Origin: Saussurea involucrata
Lineage: Eukaryota > Streptophyta > Magnoliopsida > Asterales > Asteraceae
DNA length: 64,000 nucleotides
NCBI GenBank assembly: GCA_033807775.1
Contig: CM066312.1
Coordinates: forward strand, 22,913,696-22,977,695
Reading direction: 5' to 3'
Shown here: positions 1-12,187 of the stretch, piece by piece
Layout: every line of letters starts with the position of its first letter
Position numbering within the stretch: the stretch's first letter is position 1
Notes under the pieces: generated by a model
Seen by the model: only the letters and a program-made list of their open reading frames with translations
What the model was told of the DNA's origin: nothing
Database searches by the model: none
Translations under genes and position numbers: made by a program

Positions 1-1813
1 TAGCGCTGACCCAGTTTGGATCTCTGAGGGCATCATCTATTTTCTTTGGTTCAGTTAGAGAAATAAAGTTAACAAATAAACAAATATTACCTGCACTTCT
101 ACGAGTCTGAATACCAGCGTTGGGATCACCAAGAATTTGATCGATTGGGTGATTTACAGTCCATCGCTGAGCCGGAGCATGCGTCGCTGACTCAGTCTGA
201 ACTGGAGAAACTGAAGATGAGGCTTCAGCTACTTCTGGATAATCAGCTAAGATAGGAATGCTTGCATTTGTCACTTCATTCACTGATTGCTGAGAAATAG
301 ATGGAATTTCTGAGACATTTGGATCAACTGCGGGTATAGTATTTATAGGAACAGCTGAGACCCAAGATGTTTCAGCTTCACTATTCTGCATATTGGGAAT
401 GATAGTAGGACCATCATTTTCAGTTGTATGAGTATGAGTAGTGGGAACATCTTCTGAATCACCAAGATGAGAAAACATCCATTGATTCAGTTCTTCTGTA
501 TCAGCGTTCGGTTTAGAGTTCGCTGAACGGGATTCGTCAAACGTGACGTGAATAGTTTCTTCTACAGTTTGTCTTCTTCGGTTGAAGACTCTGAAGGCTT
601 TGGAAACTGAGGAGTATCCAAGAAAGATTCCATCATCAGCCTTAGGATCAAACTTTCCAAGGGCATCTCTGTTGTTCAGTATGAAACACTGACAACCAAA
701 GATGTGAAGAAAGCTGATTGAAGGCTTTCTCCCATGAAAAAGTTCATAGGCTGTCTTTTTGAATCTTTTGACTATCAGCGACCTGTTTTGCGTAAAACAA
801 GCCGTGTTGACAGCTTCTGCCCAAAACTGAGTAGGCAGGTGAGAATCGCTGAGCATTGAACGTGCAGCTTCAATAATTGTTCTATTTCTTCTTTCAGCGA
901 CTCCGTTTTGTTGTGGTGTTCTCACTGACGAAAAGTTATGAGAAATACCCTTGCTCTCAAGGAAGGAATCAAGAGAACTGTTTTTGAATTCAGTTCCATG
1001 ATCACTCCTTATTGAGCGAACAGTCATATTGTTCAGAGTTTCCATCTTCCGAACAAAGGTGATGAGTTCTTCAGGGGTGTCACTCTTAGAACGGAGAAAC
1101 ATTACCCATGTATAACGAGAGAATTCATCAACTATGACCAGCGTATATTTCTTTCCAGCGATGGATTGTTTGTTAACGGGGCCAAACAAATCCATATGGA
1201 GTAGTTGAAGAGGAGATGACACTGAGGAAACTTGCTTGGACTTAAAGCTTGCCTTGGTCTGCTTCCCTTTTTCACACGCTGAACATAAGGATTCTTTGGC
1301 GTATGAATGTTGAGGTAGACCAGTGACTAACTCTTTGGATGAAAGAGTATTCAGTGTCTTGAAGTTGAGATGTGAGAGTCCCTTGTGCCATAGCCAGTTG
1401 ACATCAGAAGATGCCTTTGAGAAGAAACAGGAGTTCTCAGTGGTTGTTGAGTCCATGTTTATAACGTAAACATTTTCCAAACGATAACCGCTGAGAGCTA
1501 TCTTCTCCTTTTTGTCAGAGACAAAGCAGGATTCCTTGGTGAAAATCACTTTGTTATCCATGTCGCAAAGCTGACTGATGCTCAGAAGATTATGCTTCAG
1601 CCCTTCAACATATGCGACTCTTCTGAAGGATGTTGTACCATTTGAAAGTACACCATACCCTCGGGTGTGTCCTTTTCCATTTCCACCGAAAGTTACAGAG
1701 GGACCCTTCTCTTCCATGTATTCAGCGAGCAGGCTTTTCTTTCCAGTCATGTGTCTAGAGCATCCGCTATCGAGATACCAGATACCCTTCTTAACCTGCA
1801 ATACAAAGGAAGA
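1..1813 (-). CDS. Copia-1 pol: protease, integrase and start of reverse transcriptase region (partial)
   Basis: I translated this frame by hand from 1813 to position 1 without meeting a stop; it runs off the window, so only the N-terminal ~600 codons are seen. In order: the aspartic protease signature WYLDSGCSRHMTG (about 1755-1785), the GAG-pre-integrase HHCC zinc site (WLWHKGLSHLN ... CSACEKGK, about 1270-1400), and the integrase core with LLHMDLFGP, RSDHGTEF and NGVAERRNRT carrying the DDE residues. A variable linker and the lead-in to the RT domain (IDDALRDPNW) follow. The frame is the same as that of gag and is separated from it only by a TAA at 1814-1816. The protein would act in virus-like particles and the nucleus. 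Because gag has further stops, this copy is probably not autonomous. Confidence 0.85.
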
Positions 1814-4222
1814 TTAGTTTTGCTTGGGTACCCACTTCACCATGTATACGCGTTTGTCAGTGGAAGTGGTTGGAATGGGTTCAGCAGTCTTCGCAGCATT
1901 TGAAGATTCAGCTTTGTCTTTCTTCACTTTGGTCAATTTCTTGACCTCAGCGGTATGAGTCACCTTGACCTGACTTGCAACTGGTTTGGTCTTCTTTGGT
2001 GCTATCTTCACCTTAGCTATCTTATCAGCTTTGGTGGCTGTGGGACACTTACTTGCAATATGATCGGTAAGTCCACAGTGATAACATTTCCTATAACTAA
2101 AATTAGTTCTAGGACCACTTGTGTGCTGAGCTTTTAATTTGGAATTAGAAGTGCCAGCACCAAGTACACTATTGGTTTTTGAAATAGGACGAACATTCAG
2201 TTCTTCAGATTTCTTACCAAGGACATCTACTCTGAGTCTAGGAGTAGGTCGCTGAACTGATCCAGAGGTCTGATTTCTAGAACCAGATGAATGAATCACT
2301 AAGGCTTTGGAAGCATTCAGCTTAGGTACTAAAGTACCCTTCTGAGGATTTTGATAAATTACAATTCCTTTACCTTTATCTTTAGAGACAGAGGTAGGTT
2401 TTGAATAAACCATTTTCTCCTTACCTTTTGAGGAGGTAGGAGTTTCCTCAGGGATTGGTGTAATCGACGAGGAGTACTGAGATGAAGAAGTGTCAGCTAC
2501 TGAGGATACGAACGTTCCAAATTTAAGCATTGAACGTTCAGTGGTTGGTATTGGAGTATCATATTTATAACCCAGACCACGTTTATCACTCAGAGGAATC
2601 TGAGCCTTAATTATCTCAGTGATCTTTGTTGAAGAATTACACCATCCTTCAACAGTAGCTTGTTCAGCTTTTAATGCAGCGATAGCTTCCGCTCGTTCAA
2701 TTTTGACTAGCTGATTTAAATGGACTTGATCTTTAAAATCTTCTTCAAATTTAGAAAGCTTTTATATTTGAAGGTGGCAATTTTTAAGCTTTTCAGCGAG
2801 ATCAAGATTTTGGTTTTCAACCACAGCTTTGCCGTTCATGGCTTCGTATAAGCTTCTAGTCAGTAGTTCGATTTTACGGAGACTATCAGCTTCATCAATA
2901 TTTACAATATTGGTAAAGAAGGAAGGTGATACCTGAATGGCAGATGTTGAAGTGGAGGGAATGTCTTAACTTTCTTCCTCTTCTTCAATCTTGGCCATGA
3001 GACATTGATTTGCTTCATCATCTTCAGAATCAGATGATGAGGCTTCTTCATCAGAAGCAGCCCAATCATAGTCAGCCATTAGGCCTTTTCCCTTCTTCTT
3101 AAAGCTTTTCAGCTTTGCATACTTCTCCTTCAGCTTTAAGTATTTGTCGTCTTTATTCCTTGGAACAAAGGATTTCTTTGTAAAGGCTGAAGGTCTCATG
3201 ATTTTCTTTGACCTGCACTCGTTAGCGAAATGACCTGTCTTTTCGCAGTTAAAACAAGTAGCAGTAGCCTTATCAACAAAAGCTGATGACTTAGGCTTGT
3301 CAGCTATAGAAAGAGTTTTGTTCTTTCTAAACATTTTCTTCTTGGCGAATCTCCTGAACTTTTTAGTTAGGAGAGCCAAGGATTCGTCATCTGAAGAATC
3401 AGAATCTGATGATCTTTCAGAGTTACTTTCTAACTCAGTGATAGTGACCACGGGTCGCTGAGTAGAAGGTTCCTCTGAGATTAAAGCAACAGGGGTGCTT
3501 TTGGAATCTTTTACAAGATTCTTCTTAAGATGGCTAGATTGCTCATGATTCAGCAATGTGCCATATAAGGTAGCGAGTGTCATTGATCTTAGATTTTTTG
3601 ACAGCTTGAGACACATGGAATAATTGTCCCAGCTTTCAGGTAAACATTCTAAAAACTTTGTCAGAACTTCAAAGTTAGAATATTCCTTACCAACCGTTTT
3701 AAGATCTATAATTAAGCAGTTAAAACGTTGATGTACTTCAGAGAGAGTTTCATTCTTACCAGAGATGAAACTTTCGTATTGTCTTACCAGGTTGATCTTT
3801 CTTGAATCCTGGACTTCAGACGTTCCTTCATACTGAACACATATTGTGTCCCACATGGCCTTCGAGGATTTCAGGTTCATGACGGAATGGTAGACTTCGT
3901 CAGGAAGGGCCATGGATAGTATGGATCTGGCTTTTGTATCTATAGCCACTTTCTTCTTGTCTTCATCGGTCCAATGATGGATTTCCTTTGGAATCAGCCT
4001 TTCTGGAATAGCAGCTCTAGTTGCAGTGGCTGGAACGGCAGGATCAATCGTTACAGGGATGTGTGGACCGTTTTCAAGATAGTAAGGTATAGTAGGGTCT
4101 ACACCTTCTAAGAAGAGTGTCATCCTATTTTTCCATAAGTTGAAGTTGTCTCTGGAAAATCTATGGGGTTTTGCAAGAGAACCATTGTCGATATAGTGAG
4201 TGTTTGTGTTTGAGTTGGCCAT
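1814..4222 (-). pseudogene. Copia-1 gag, three in-frame TAA stops
   Basis: The frame opens with MANSNTNTHYIDNGS at 4222. It has a retrotransposon gag core (FNLWKNRMTLFLEGVD, then the UBN2-like stretch about residues 90-230), an acidic Ser-rich segment and a CCHC knuckle CFNCEKTGHFANEC (about 3205-3250). After a helical region there is a second knuckle CYHCGLTDHIASKC (about 2040-2090). One reading frame continues throughout but is broken by TAA at 2966-2968, 2762-2764 and 1814-1816. The residues on both sides of each stop fit a continuous protein (for example ...CHLQI*KLSKFEED...), so these look like point nonsense changes. The last stop lies just before the protease and could in principle be a natural gag/pol stop, but Copia-3 has none at that place. 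Confidence 0.85.
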
Positions 4223-4289
4223 TTTCAGATAATAGCAAGGAAGAGAAAATATCTTAGATTAGATCTTGTTTATGAGATTAAACAAATCT

Positions 4290-4301
4290 GCTCTGATACC
4301 A
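4290..4301 (-). other. Copia-1 primer-binding site (initiator tRNA-Met)
   Basis: On the minus strand this reads TGGTATCAGAGC, the usual plant copia site pairing with the 3' end of initiator tRNA-Met. It lies two bases from the LTR end at 4304. Confidence 0.92.
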
Positions 4302-4303
4302 CT

Positions 4304-5268
4304 TGTTGGTCCCGAAAGGCTTAAACAAGTTTGTAGAAGGGGGGGGGGGGGTTGAATACAAACACACTATTTTACTTTTCTAAATTGTTTATTGATAAAT
4401 CATTAACAATTTACAGCTTGTTGCGGAAACAAGATTAAGGATAAACCTAAATCTAAACAAGTTGGAACACTAAGGTTTTCTTGCACTAAGAAAGATAAGG
4501 AGATTACTAATAAAATCCTATCTTGAGAGATTTGAACTTGTCCAGAGTTAGCAAGTTACTTCAAATGAAGTGAGTTCATCTCTTTATATACTGCATGCAT
4601 TTAATGCAATCCAGTATATACTTTACACGTGTCATTAGCGGATTGGTTGCATGTCATTGACCTTTGATGACAACCTTAGTAGCCGCATGAATGAACAGTG
4701 TAGTATCAGAGTGGTTGTACGATTTCAGATTTTCGGAGGTTCTTTTCTGACATTTCGTACGGTGGCGTGCAAGGGAGGTTAAGACAAAAGTACTTTGTAT
4801 GGAGGACTTCATGATCAGCTTTCGTTGATTCAGTGATTATCATTTACTATTCAGCAGATGATAAAGTTCAGCGATAGCTGAAGTCTTGTACTTGATACTT
4901 CACGTTGAGTGGACAAATCTGAGTCTTCGCTGATCCGCATCAGTTCATTAGGAGACTTGTCGCTGGTTCTTGAGCTTGATCTTCGACTTCAGCGTAGAAC
5001 CTTTGTTGACGTGAATCTTGTCTTCAGGGATCATAAGTAAACAACTAACTTATCAGCGATCACCATAAGGACTGAACAGACTCAGCGATATGGTGAACAG
5101 TGTTCGCTGAATGTTTAATCTAAAAGTGCGAGAGTTCCTATCAGCAGTACTGTAAGATCTTAGTACTTATCAGCGATAGTGAAACTCTGATACATATTGT
5201 TTACTTACAATTTTCACTAAGTATTTAAGATAGGGTCATTATCAAATCACTGAGGGTTTGGATCAACA
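4304..5268 (-). repeat. Copia-1 5' LTR (965 bp)
   Basis: It is bounded by TGTTGG (4304) and CAACA (5268) on the plus strand. A TATA box (minus strand TATATAAAGA, 4581-4590) fits the U3/R promoter. A run of about 14 G (minus strand C) near 4339-4352 is part of a segment also found at the same place in the Copia-3 LTR (GTAGAAGGGGGG then GTTGAATAC). The word TCAGCG/CGCTGA recurs many times between about 4840 and 5180. Confidence 0.88.
4581..4590 (-). promoter_or_regulatory. TATA box of Copia-1 LTR
   Basis: Minus strand TATATAAAGA lies inside the LTR, about 360 bp upstream of gag, where the retroelement promoter is expected. Confidence 0.55.
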
Positions 5269-6822
5269 GAGAAGCCGTACTTCTCTCTCATTGAAGGTGA
5301 GTCTTTTCTGAATAATTTGATTTATCTCTTTCAGTTCAATTAATTCAATGTTAATTCTAAGTGTTTTATCATCTACAGAGGTAATACAAGAGTTGGAATT
5401 TGAAGTAGATACCTCAGAGTCAGTGCAGGAGTCGACTTCTGCCATGCCACAGAAGAGGGCATTGGCGGTATGTTCATCGTCAGAAGTAGAGTCTGACTGG
5501 AAGTCTTCTGTGTTCTCCTCAGAATGTCCTTTTGCCATTAAGGATTTTTGAGCATAATACTCGGCTTTCTTTTTGTAGAAAGCAGAGTCCCTCTGTGGGC
5601 GATTTGATCTGCTTCTGCATTCATTCGCAAAATGGCCTGGTTTGCCGCAGTTAAAACATCCTTGAGGAGTGTTTCCTGTTCGATCATTGGACTTCTGTAG
5701 GTCTCCGCCTTTCTCTGATCTACATTCATTTGCATAGTGACCAGGTTTGCCGCATTTGTAGCATTCTTGCTGTGTGTGGCTTACCGAGTCATCTGACCTC
5801 TGTCGGTCATTTCCTCTGTAATGTCTTTCGCTTGACCTCTGTTGGCCACTCGATTCTTCTTCTCTTCTGTCATCTCTTCTGTTTTCTCTATCATATCTTT
5901 CATTTCCGGAACCTCTTCTGTTTCCTCTGAACTCTTTTGTCAATAGAGCTAAAGATTTAGCTAGTGACGCAAGAGTTATTTCTTCTTCTGCTTGCTCTTC
6001 TTCTTCACTGTCTATTATCGCCATCTTCTTCTTCTCCTTCTTCTTCTCCTCTGTGGCTTTTTCATTTCTTGGTCTCTGTGCATCTTCTTTAGTTTTACTA
6101 ACCAATGCATATGGTACAATGGTTAGTGTTTTAGCCTGTGCTATCTGAGGTTCTTGTGCGGCTAATGTTCCGTAAAGATCAGAGAGAGTCCAGGTGTCTA
6201 GATCCTGATTTGTCTGTAGGGACATAGACAGCTGGAGCCATTCTTCATTTAGACTTTTTAAAAACATGACATTGTTTTCTTCAGAAGTTCTGTCAATGCC
6301 TGATTTTCTGCAATTGTTGATTAGAGAGTTGAATCTGTCGTATGTTGTTTGCAGAGATTCTGTTGAAGAGGCTCTGAATGCATGATATTCATTGATGTAC
6401 TGTGCTCTTCGGTTTTTTTGTGTTTTAGCACCTCCTTCCAACTGTCTTTCCAGTTCTTTCCACAGATCATGCGATGTTTCACATGAATCCAAGGATTGAA
6501 AGAGTTCGTTGGGTATTGCCATAATCAATGTCCTCTTGGTTTTCTGAGCAACTTCATCTTCTGCTTTATCTTCGGTTGACCACTCCCCTTTTGGCTTTGG
6601 TTTTTGATGTTCGGGGATTTCGGCAGATTCAGCAGTAGCAGGTATACGAGGTACTACTGTCATGGGAATAGGAGGAGGATTGTACAGATATTGTACTTGA
6701 TTTTTTTCAGTGCCCTCGAAAAAATGGACCATTCTTATTTTCCACTGAGGATACTCATCTCGAAGGAGACTAGGAGGTTTAGTGAGAGAACCAGTAGTAA
6801 AGAAATTATTTGTATTTGTCAT
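5269..6822 (-). pseudogene. Copia-2 gag, truncated by Copia-1 insertion
   Basis: The start MTNTNNFFTTGSL at 6822 is followed by the gag core (YPQWKIRMVHFFEGTE, about residues 25-45) and the UBN2-like region (about 95-230). A highly charged Arg/Glu/Asp-rich linker (about 255-345) leads to two CCHC knuckles, CYKCGKPGHYANEC and CFNCGKPGHFANEC (about residues 355-410), which bind the element RNA. The frame is open to the Copia-1 LTR boundary at 5269 and ends at a stop a few bases inside that LTR, so the last residues are not native. Protease and pol are not in the window. The linker coding sequence is full of CTCTGT/ACAGAG words that also fill this element's LTR. Confidence 0.85.
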
Positions 6823-6965
6823 TTTTGAAGATTTTAGAAAGAAGGTATGACTAAAGAGTTACTTCTATGAACTTGAAGATTTTCTGAGTTTAAGAAGTTT
6901 CCAGACACAATAATATCTATCACGAATCTTGATAAGTGGATCACTTGATATTGAAAATCAAGAGA

Positions 6966-6978
6966 GGCTCTGATACCA
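6966..6978 (-). other. Copia-2 primer-binding site
   Basis: Minus strand TGGTATCAGAGCC is complementary to initiator tRNA-Met and lies two bases from the LTR at 6981. Confidence 0.9.
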
Positions 6979-6980
6979 AT

Positions 6981-7808
6981 TGTTGGAACCCAGATTCACT
7001 TAATCAAGATTAACAGTCTATTAGTTGAGTTTAGAGTTTGATGCGGAAGCGTATTAAACTAACAGATATGTTTGATAGATATTAGAACGCACACATATAA
7101 AGAAAACAGTAAAGAATGAAAAGGATTTCTTGAACTGTTACTGTTATTCAATATATAATAAGAACACGAAGAACAGATTAAGAACTGTTGGTGTGTGTGA
7201 GAATATAACACTCAGATATTTGACAAATAAAGCTTGAGAGTATTAGTGATTCCTTGTGTATTCGTTCTTAGGAAGATCTCAACATGAGACTTCCTTTTAT
7301 ACTACTCTTAGAAGACTATGAAGTAGGTCACTGTTCCTTTTACGGCATGAATAGTGAACTGGATGGTGTGAACAGTTGTTTGAGTCATGCGCATTTAATG
7401 GAGCAGATGTACTATTGGTAAATGCATTAAATGGCGCAGACGTCTATTTTGTACCATGCCCTATTGAGTCCACTCAGAGCTTGACACGTGTTTTGACAGT
7501 ACTTTTCCATGCAAGTTGATGAACGTATCCAGTAATATCTTCCAAGTCTTCATAGCAGACCACAGAGGCTCTGTAAGGCATTACAGAGGTTCTATGGTCT
7601 GACCTTCTGTGGAGCAGTCCACTTGTTTCCGAGTTGATCTTCTTCTTGCGCACTACAGAGGTTCTGTGATTACCTCTGTAGCTTCTGTGGCTTTCTGGAC
7701 TTGATCTTCTGGAAGAAGTGGCAGAGCCTCTGTGAGAGGCTTTTCTATACTTAGCCTATTTTTCACTACTTCTAAGTATTTCTATGATTAGGAAGATTGA
7801 AGCTAACA
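6981..7808 (-). repeat. Copia-2 5' LTR (828 bp)
   Basis: TGTTGG at 6981 and CTAACA at 7808 are the ends. A minus-strand TATAAAAGG (7293-7301) is a good TATA box. Between 7555 and 7745 the words ACAGAGG, TCTGTGG and CTCTGTA recur on both strands, several as imperfect palindromes. Confidence 0.82.
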
Positions 7809-9084
7809 ATAACAATATGATACGTTGAAATAAAATAAACCGCACTTTATCTATATATAACACTATTATACGTTGAAATAAAATACCACCACACTTTATC
7901 TATATATAACACTATTATAAGTTGAAATAAAATACCACCGCACTTTATCTATATATAACAATATGATACGTTGAAATAAAATAAACCGCACTTTATCTAT
8001 ATATAACACTATTATACGTTGAAATAAAATACCACCGCACTTTATCTATATATAACAATATGATACGTTGAAATAAAATAAACCGCACTTTATCTATATA
8101 TAACAATATGATACGTTGAAATAAAATATCACCGCACTTTATCTATATATAACAATATGATACGTTGAAATAAAATAAACCGCACTCGTTGAAATAAAAT
8201 AAACCGCACTTTATCTATATATAACACTATTATACGTTGAAATAAAATAAACCGCACTTTATCTATATATAACAATATGATACGTTGAAATAAAATAAAC
8301 CGCACTTTATCTATATATAACAATATGATACGTTGAAATAAAATACCACCGCACTTTATCTATATATAACAATATGATACGTTGAAATAAAATAAACCGC
8401 ACTTTATCTATATATAACACTATTATACGTTGAAATAAAATATCACCGCACTTTATCTATATATAACAATATGATACGTTGAAATAAAATAAACCGCACT
8501 TTATCTATATATAACACTATTATACGTTGAAATAAAATACCACCACACTTTATCTATATATAACACTATTATACGTTGAAATAAAATACCACCACACTTT
8601 ATCTATATATAACAATATGATACGTTGAAATAAAATAAACCGCACTTTATCTATATATAAGACTATTATAAGTTGAAATAAAATACCACCGCACTTTATC
8701 TATATATAACAATATGATACGTTGAAATAAAATAAACCGCACTTTATCTATATATAACACTATTATACGTTGAAATAAAATACCACCGCACTTTATCTAT
8801 ATATAACAATATGATACGTTGAAATAAAATAAACCACACTTTATCTATATATAACAATATGATACGTTGAAATAAAATATCACCGCACTTTATCTATATA
8901 TAACAATATGATACATTGAAATAAAATAAACCGCACTTTATCTATATATAAAAATATGATACGTTGAAATAAAATAAACCGCACTTTATCTATATATAAC
9001 ACTATTATACGTTGAAATAAAATAAACCGCACTTTATCTATATATAACATTATTATACGTTGAAATAAAATAAACCGCACTTTA
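7809..9084. repeat. 48/49-bp AT-rich minisatellite, left block
   Basis: About 26 copies of a 48-bp unit (…GATACGTTGAAATAAAATA…CCGCACTTTATC…) and a 49-bp variant with TACCACCGC instead of TAAACCGC. A 48-bp unit is 16 codons, so long repetitive reading frames (…LYIDKVRFILFQR…) appear on the minus strand; these are by-products, not genes. One shortened unit is near 8185. The same array continues at 14042-14516, on the other side of MULE-A. Confidence 0.95.
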
Positions 9085-9445
9085 ATTAAAATACCCAAAG
9101 TCAAACCAACTGTTACCAAAATACCCTAAAATTTTTCAATTTTGCAAAAATACCCAAAATACCCGCGATGGGGTCCCGCGATCGCGGGATACGCTGACGT
9201 GGCACGTATTTTGGGCACAAATACCCCGCGAAGCCCCTAAACTTTGGCCGCGGTGCACTTTTGGTCCCTGCCCGCGATGGCCCGCGATGGGCCAAAATTT
9301 ACAGTTTTGGTCCTTGAAATTTTCAACTTTTGGTCCCTGAAAATTTACACTTTCAGCCCCTATACTTAGACGAATCTTGATGCTTTTACTGTTTTTTTCC
9401 ACAATTATTGCAATTTAAAGACCGATTTGTGGTTGAAATTCAATT
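9081..9445 (+). repeat. MULE-A left TIR
   Basis: Inverted copy of about 13680-14041. It contains ATTAAAATACCCAAAG near the end, the palindrome CCCGCGATCGCGGG at 9175-9188, several CCGCGG/CCCGCGATGG motifs and 'TTTGGTCCCTG' repeats. The last six or so terminal bases are missing. The inner part is probably the mudrA promoter, since the start codon is only about 200 bp away. Confidence 0.85.
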
Positions 9446-9639
9446 GCATGTTTCAATCAATGTTAAATCAATGTTTTTGGAATATCAGTTTGTGGATGAA
9501 ATGAGAGATTGGTTTTCTGATATGTTAGTTGTTTCATTCATAAATAGACGTAAAATTCAAGCCATAATTCTCACACAACGATTTCATTGTTGCAATATTT
9601 CTTTCTGCAATATTTTGTGTTTGAGATACTACTGAAAAA

Positions 9640-12187
9640 ATGAGTTCATCTGTTGCAAAAGCTAAGCTATATTTCTGTTTTGATGGTGAATGGGTGCAAG
9701 ATAACAATGAGTGGAGTTTTGCTTATAAATCTAAGCGTGGTGTAAAAGTGTCAGTAAACTATACTTATCAGAAGTTTGTTGCATACGCCATGCAAAAATG
9801 TGGAATCAACTCTTCTGATATTTGCAAGTTAGTGTTTAAAAATGGCGATGGGTCATTTGTGGATTTATCCAACGATGGGGATATCTCTACTTTTCTGCAC
9901 CTTGCAGTCGATTCAGAAAGACCCCCATTACTCTTTGTGTATCCCGGCGTATCCGACGGTGACGACGACGGTGACGAGGAGGGTGACGACGACGAAGACC
10001 TCCAAATAGAGCAGCCTGATTCTCAACAACAACAACCACCACCACCACCACCATCACCACAACCACACGAATGGCGTACTGCTGGAGTTGCTGATGACGA
10101 AACCCACGTTTTCAGAACGGGTAATTCTGAAATAGACAGATCAGACACCGATAATGATGATCACGAAGAATATACAACTAGTAGAAAATCATGTAGTCAG
10201 ATAAATGACTTTTTTGATATGCCCCCTATTCTTCCAGACTCCCATACCCAGACACAAAGCTACGAACCTACACCTTATATTCGTAGCGAAAGTTTAACAG
10301 CAGGTCAGATATTCGATTCGAAGGATCTCTTAGCAAGTCAGATCGGACTCAAGTTCTTGGAAGAGGGTTTCCAAAGTCGCGTGCGGGCATCTGACAAAAT
10401 CAAATACGTAGTTGAATGTGCTAGAGAAAAGCGTGAGTGGAGGTTGTACGCGATTCACACGGGTCCCAAAGGAGGGGCGATAATGATTAGAAAGTTGCAC
10501 GACGTACACACTTGTACGAGGACGCAACTTAATCCCCACCACAAACAAGCCGGAAAAAAGACTTTGGGTGCGATCCTGAAAAATAAATTTCTTGATGTTA
10601 GCAGGTCATTGCGTCCAAAGGACATCGTCCACGACGTTCACCGGCAGTTCGACGTCACGATTGATTACCACCAAGCGTAGCGTGCGCGCTGCCATGCACT
10701 GTTTATGGTGAGAGGCACGTTCGAGGAGTCGTATGAACGACTCCCGACATATTTATATAATTTGCAGATGCAGACTGTCACGCAGCTACGGACCGATTCA
10801 CGTGGACGGTTTGAGATGTGCTTCGTGGCCCTTGGACCCGCGGTACGTATTTTAACACGTCATATGTTTACACATTATAAACTATAACATTTACACATTA
10901 TAAACTATAACATTTTAACCTATGTTTTTGCAGATCCGCACATTTCTGGAAAATCTACGTCGTGTCCTGATAATAGACGCAGCCCATTTAAAGGGCCGTT
11001 ACTTGGGTATGATGTTCCTGGCGGTTGCCATGGACGGGGATAACTCCATCGTTCCAGTAGCTTTCGGCGTAGGCAAGTCCGAAACCGGGGACGAGTGGAC
11101 TTGGTTTCTGTCCATGTTGAGACAAGCTATCGGAGACCCGCAAGGGTTGGTGTTTATGTCTGACAGGGCTCCTTCCATAAGCGCCGCAATCTCTGCCATG
11201 TACCCAAACGCCCCTCACGCCATATGCTGTCGACATTTGGAGATGAACGCCAAATCCAAGGACAAACGTATTACCACCTACAAGGATGTCTATTGGGCGG
11301 CATGCAGAGCATATACGGATCGGGAGTTTAACAAGTACATGAATATGCTACGATACAGTGTCAAGGAAGCAGCCAAAGTCTTTGACGATGCTGGACCGGA
11401 GAGGTGGTCCGCGGCCCATTTTCCTGGACAACGGTATGACATTCTGACCTCGAATAGTGCAGAGTCTGTGAATGCACTCTCCCGTTTTGCGCGTAGATGT
11501 CCGATTGTTAATCTTATGGACTACTTTCGGGCCTTTCAACAAGAGTGGTACCAAATTCGACGCCTAAAAGGAGCTAAGATACAAAATGCACTCGCACCAA
11601 CGGCGGAGAATATCGTTCAGTACAGGGCGCGTCGTGCGAAGACATGGCCGGTAAGAGCAATCGGGTATGGGAAGTACGAGGTGCATGATGACTATATTCA
11701 CGCGATTGTGAATATGGAAGACCACCTTTGTTCGTGTCGCGAATGGGATAAATCTGGGTTACCGTGCGGCCATGCCATCGCTGCAGCAACATATATGGGT
11801 CATACAGATTGCAGCGACTTGGCTGTACCTTTCTTCACGTCCGAATATTACCGGAAAACATACGTGGAGGTAATAAACCCAGCTGGACCCCCTGCAGCAT
11901 GGGTGTATCCACCCGACCCGCTTCCACCATGCTATCCACCTTTAATGGATAAGAACAGGGCCGGGAGACCGAGAAAGAACGACCGACGTCCATCACGTGG
12001 TGAAAGTTTGATACAACGAAGATGTACTAAGTGCCAATGCGTAGGACACACTCGTGGAGAGTGTCCAAATCCCGCCCCTTCAACCGTGCCAAGGAGACAT
12101 TCTGTCAGTCACACCCCGGGCCTGTCACAGCTTGAACCATATGGAACAAACCCATATGATACTGTTGATCTAAACACTTATTTGTAA
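9640..12187 (+). pseudogene. mudrA-like transposase of MULE-A, one nonsense codon
   Basis: Two exons, 9640-10842 and 10934-12187, join in phase 0 (intron GTACGT...TTGCAG) and give an 818-codon frame. In order: a PB1-like N-terminal region (about residues 1-100), an acidic and Pro/Gln-rich linker, and a MuDR DNA-binding domain of WRKY-GCM1 type (about 225-295, ending HDVHTC). Next come the MULE DDE domain with IDAAHLKG and MSDRAPSI holding the two visible Asp and CCRHLEMNAK, a SWIM zinc finger (CSCREWDKSGLPCGH) and a C-terminal CCHC knuckle (CTKCQCVGHTRGEC). A TAG at 10678-10680 replaces a Trp codon that is still TGG in the MULE-E copy; otherwise the frame is open. The protein would cut and join element ends in the nucleus. 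It is convergent with the coiled-coil gene at 13209. Confidence 0.88.

Larger units (their letters stand above)
1..5268 (-). mobile_element. Copia-1: Ty1/copia LTR retrotransposon, 5' portion
   Basis: The 5' LTR, primer-binding site, gag and the first half of pol are visible on the minus strand; the rest lies left of the window. The LTR has TGTTGG at one end and CAACA at the other. The element is inserted in the gag of Copia-2: the Copia-2 reading frame stops at 5269, where Copia-1's LTR begins. The left target-site copy is off the window, so the TSD (GAGAA expected at 5269-5273) cannot be confirmed. The large gag with an N-terminal FNLWKNRM-type motif, the iMet primer site and the C-rich end of the LTR resemble Sirevirus elements. 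Confidence 0.9.
5269..7808 (-). mobile_element. Copia-2: Ty1/copia element, 5' LTR and gag, interrupted by Copia-1
   Basis: The 5' LTR (6981-7808), a tRNA-Met primer site and most of gag are present. Copia-1 cuts gag at 5268/5269, so the remainder must lie beyond Copia-1, left of the window. The right end (…CTAACA, 7808) abuts the 48-bp minisatellite; ATAAC at 7809-7813 fits both the minisatellite unit and a 5-bp target duplication. Copia-2 therefore landed in the repeat array of MULE-B. Confidence 0.85.

Noticed and set aside
7809..9084. CRISPR-like array
   Set aside because: Units are contiguous tandem repeats without unique spacers, in plant DNA.
8129..9119. Long repetitive reading frames across the minisatellite (LYIDKVRFILFQR repeats)
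   Set aside because: The 48-bp unit is 16 codons long, so any stop-free phase stays open; 49-bp variants break it. No start context or conservation.
9175..9188. GCGATCGC as cyanobacterial HIP1, suggesting bacterial DNA
   Set aside because: Surroundings are plant MULE TIRs; the octamer is part of a longer palindrome found only there.
10330..11792. Minus-strand frames over MULE-A mudrA
   Set aside because: Shadows of the transposase exons; the same shadows appear with every mudrA copy.
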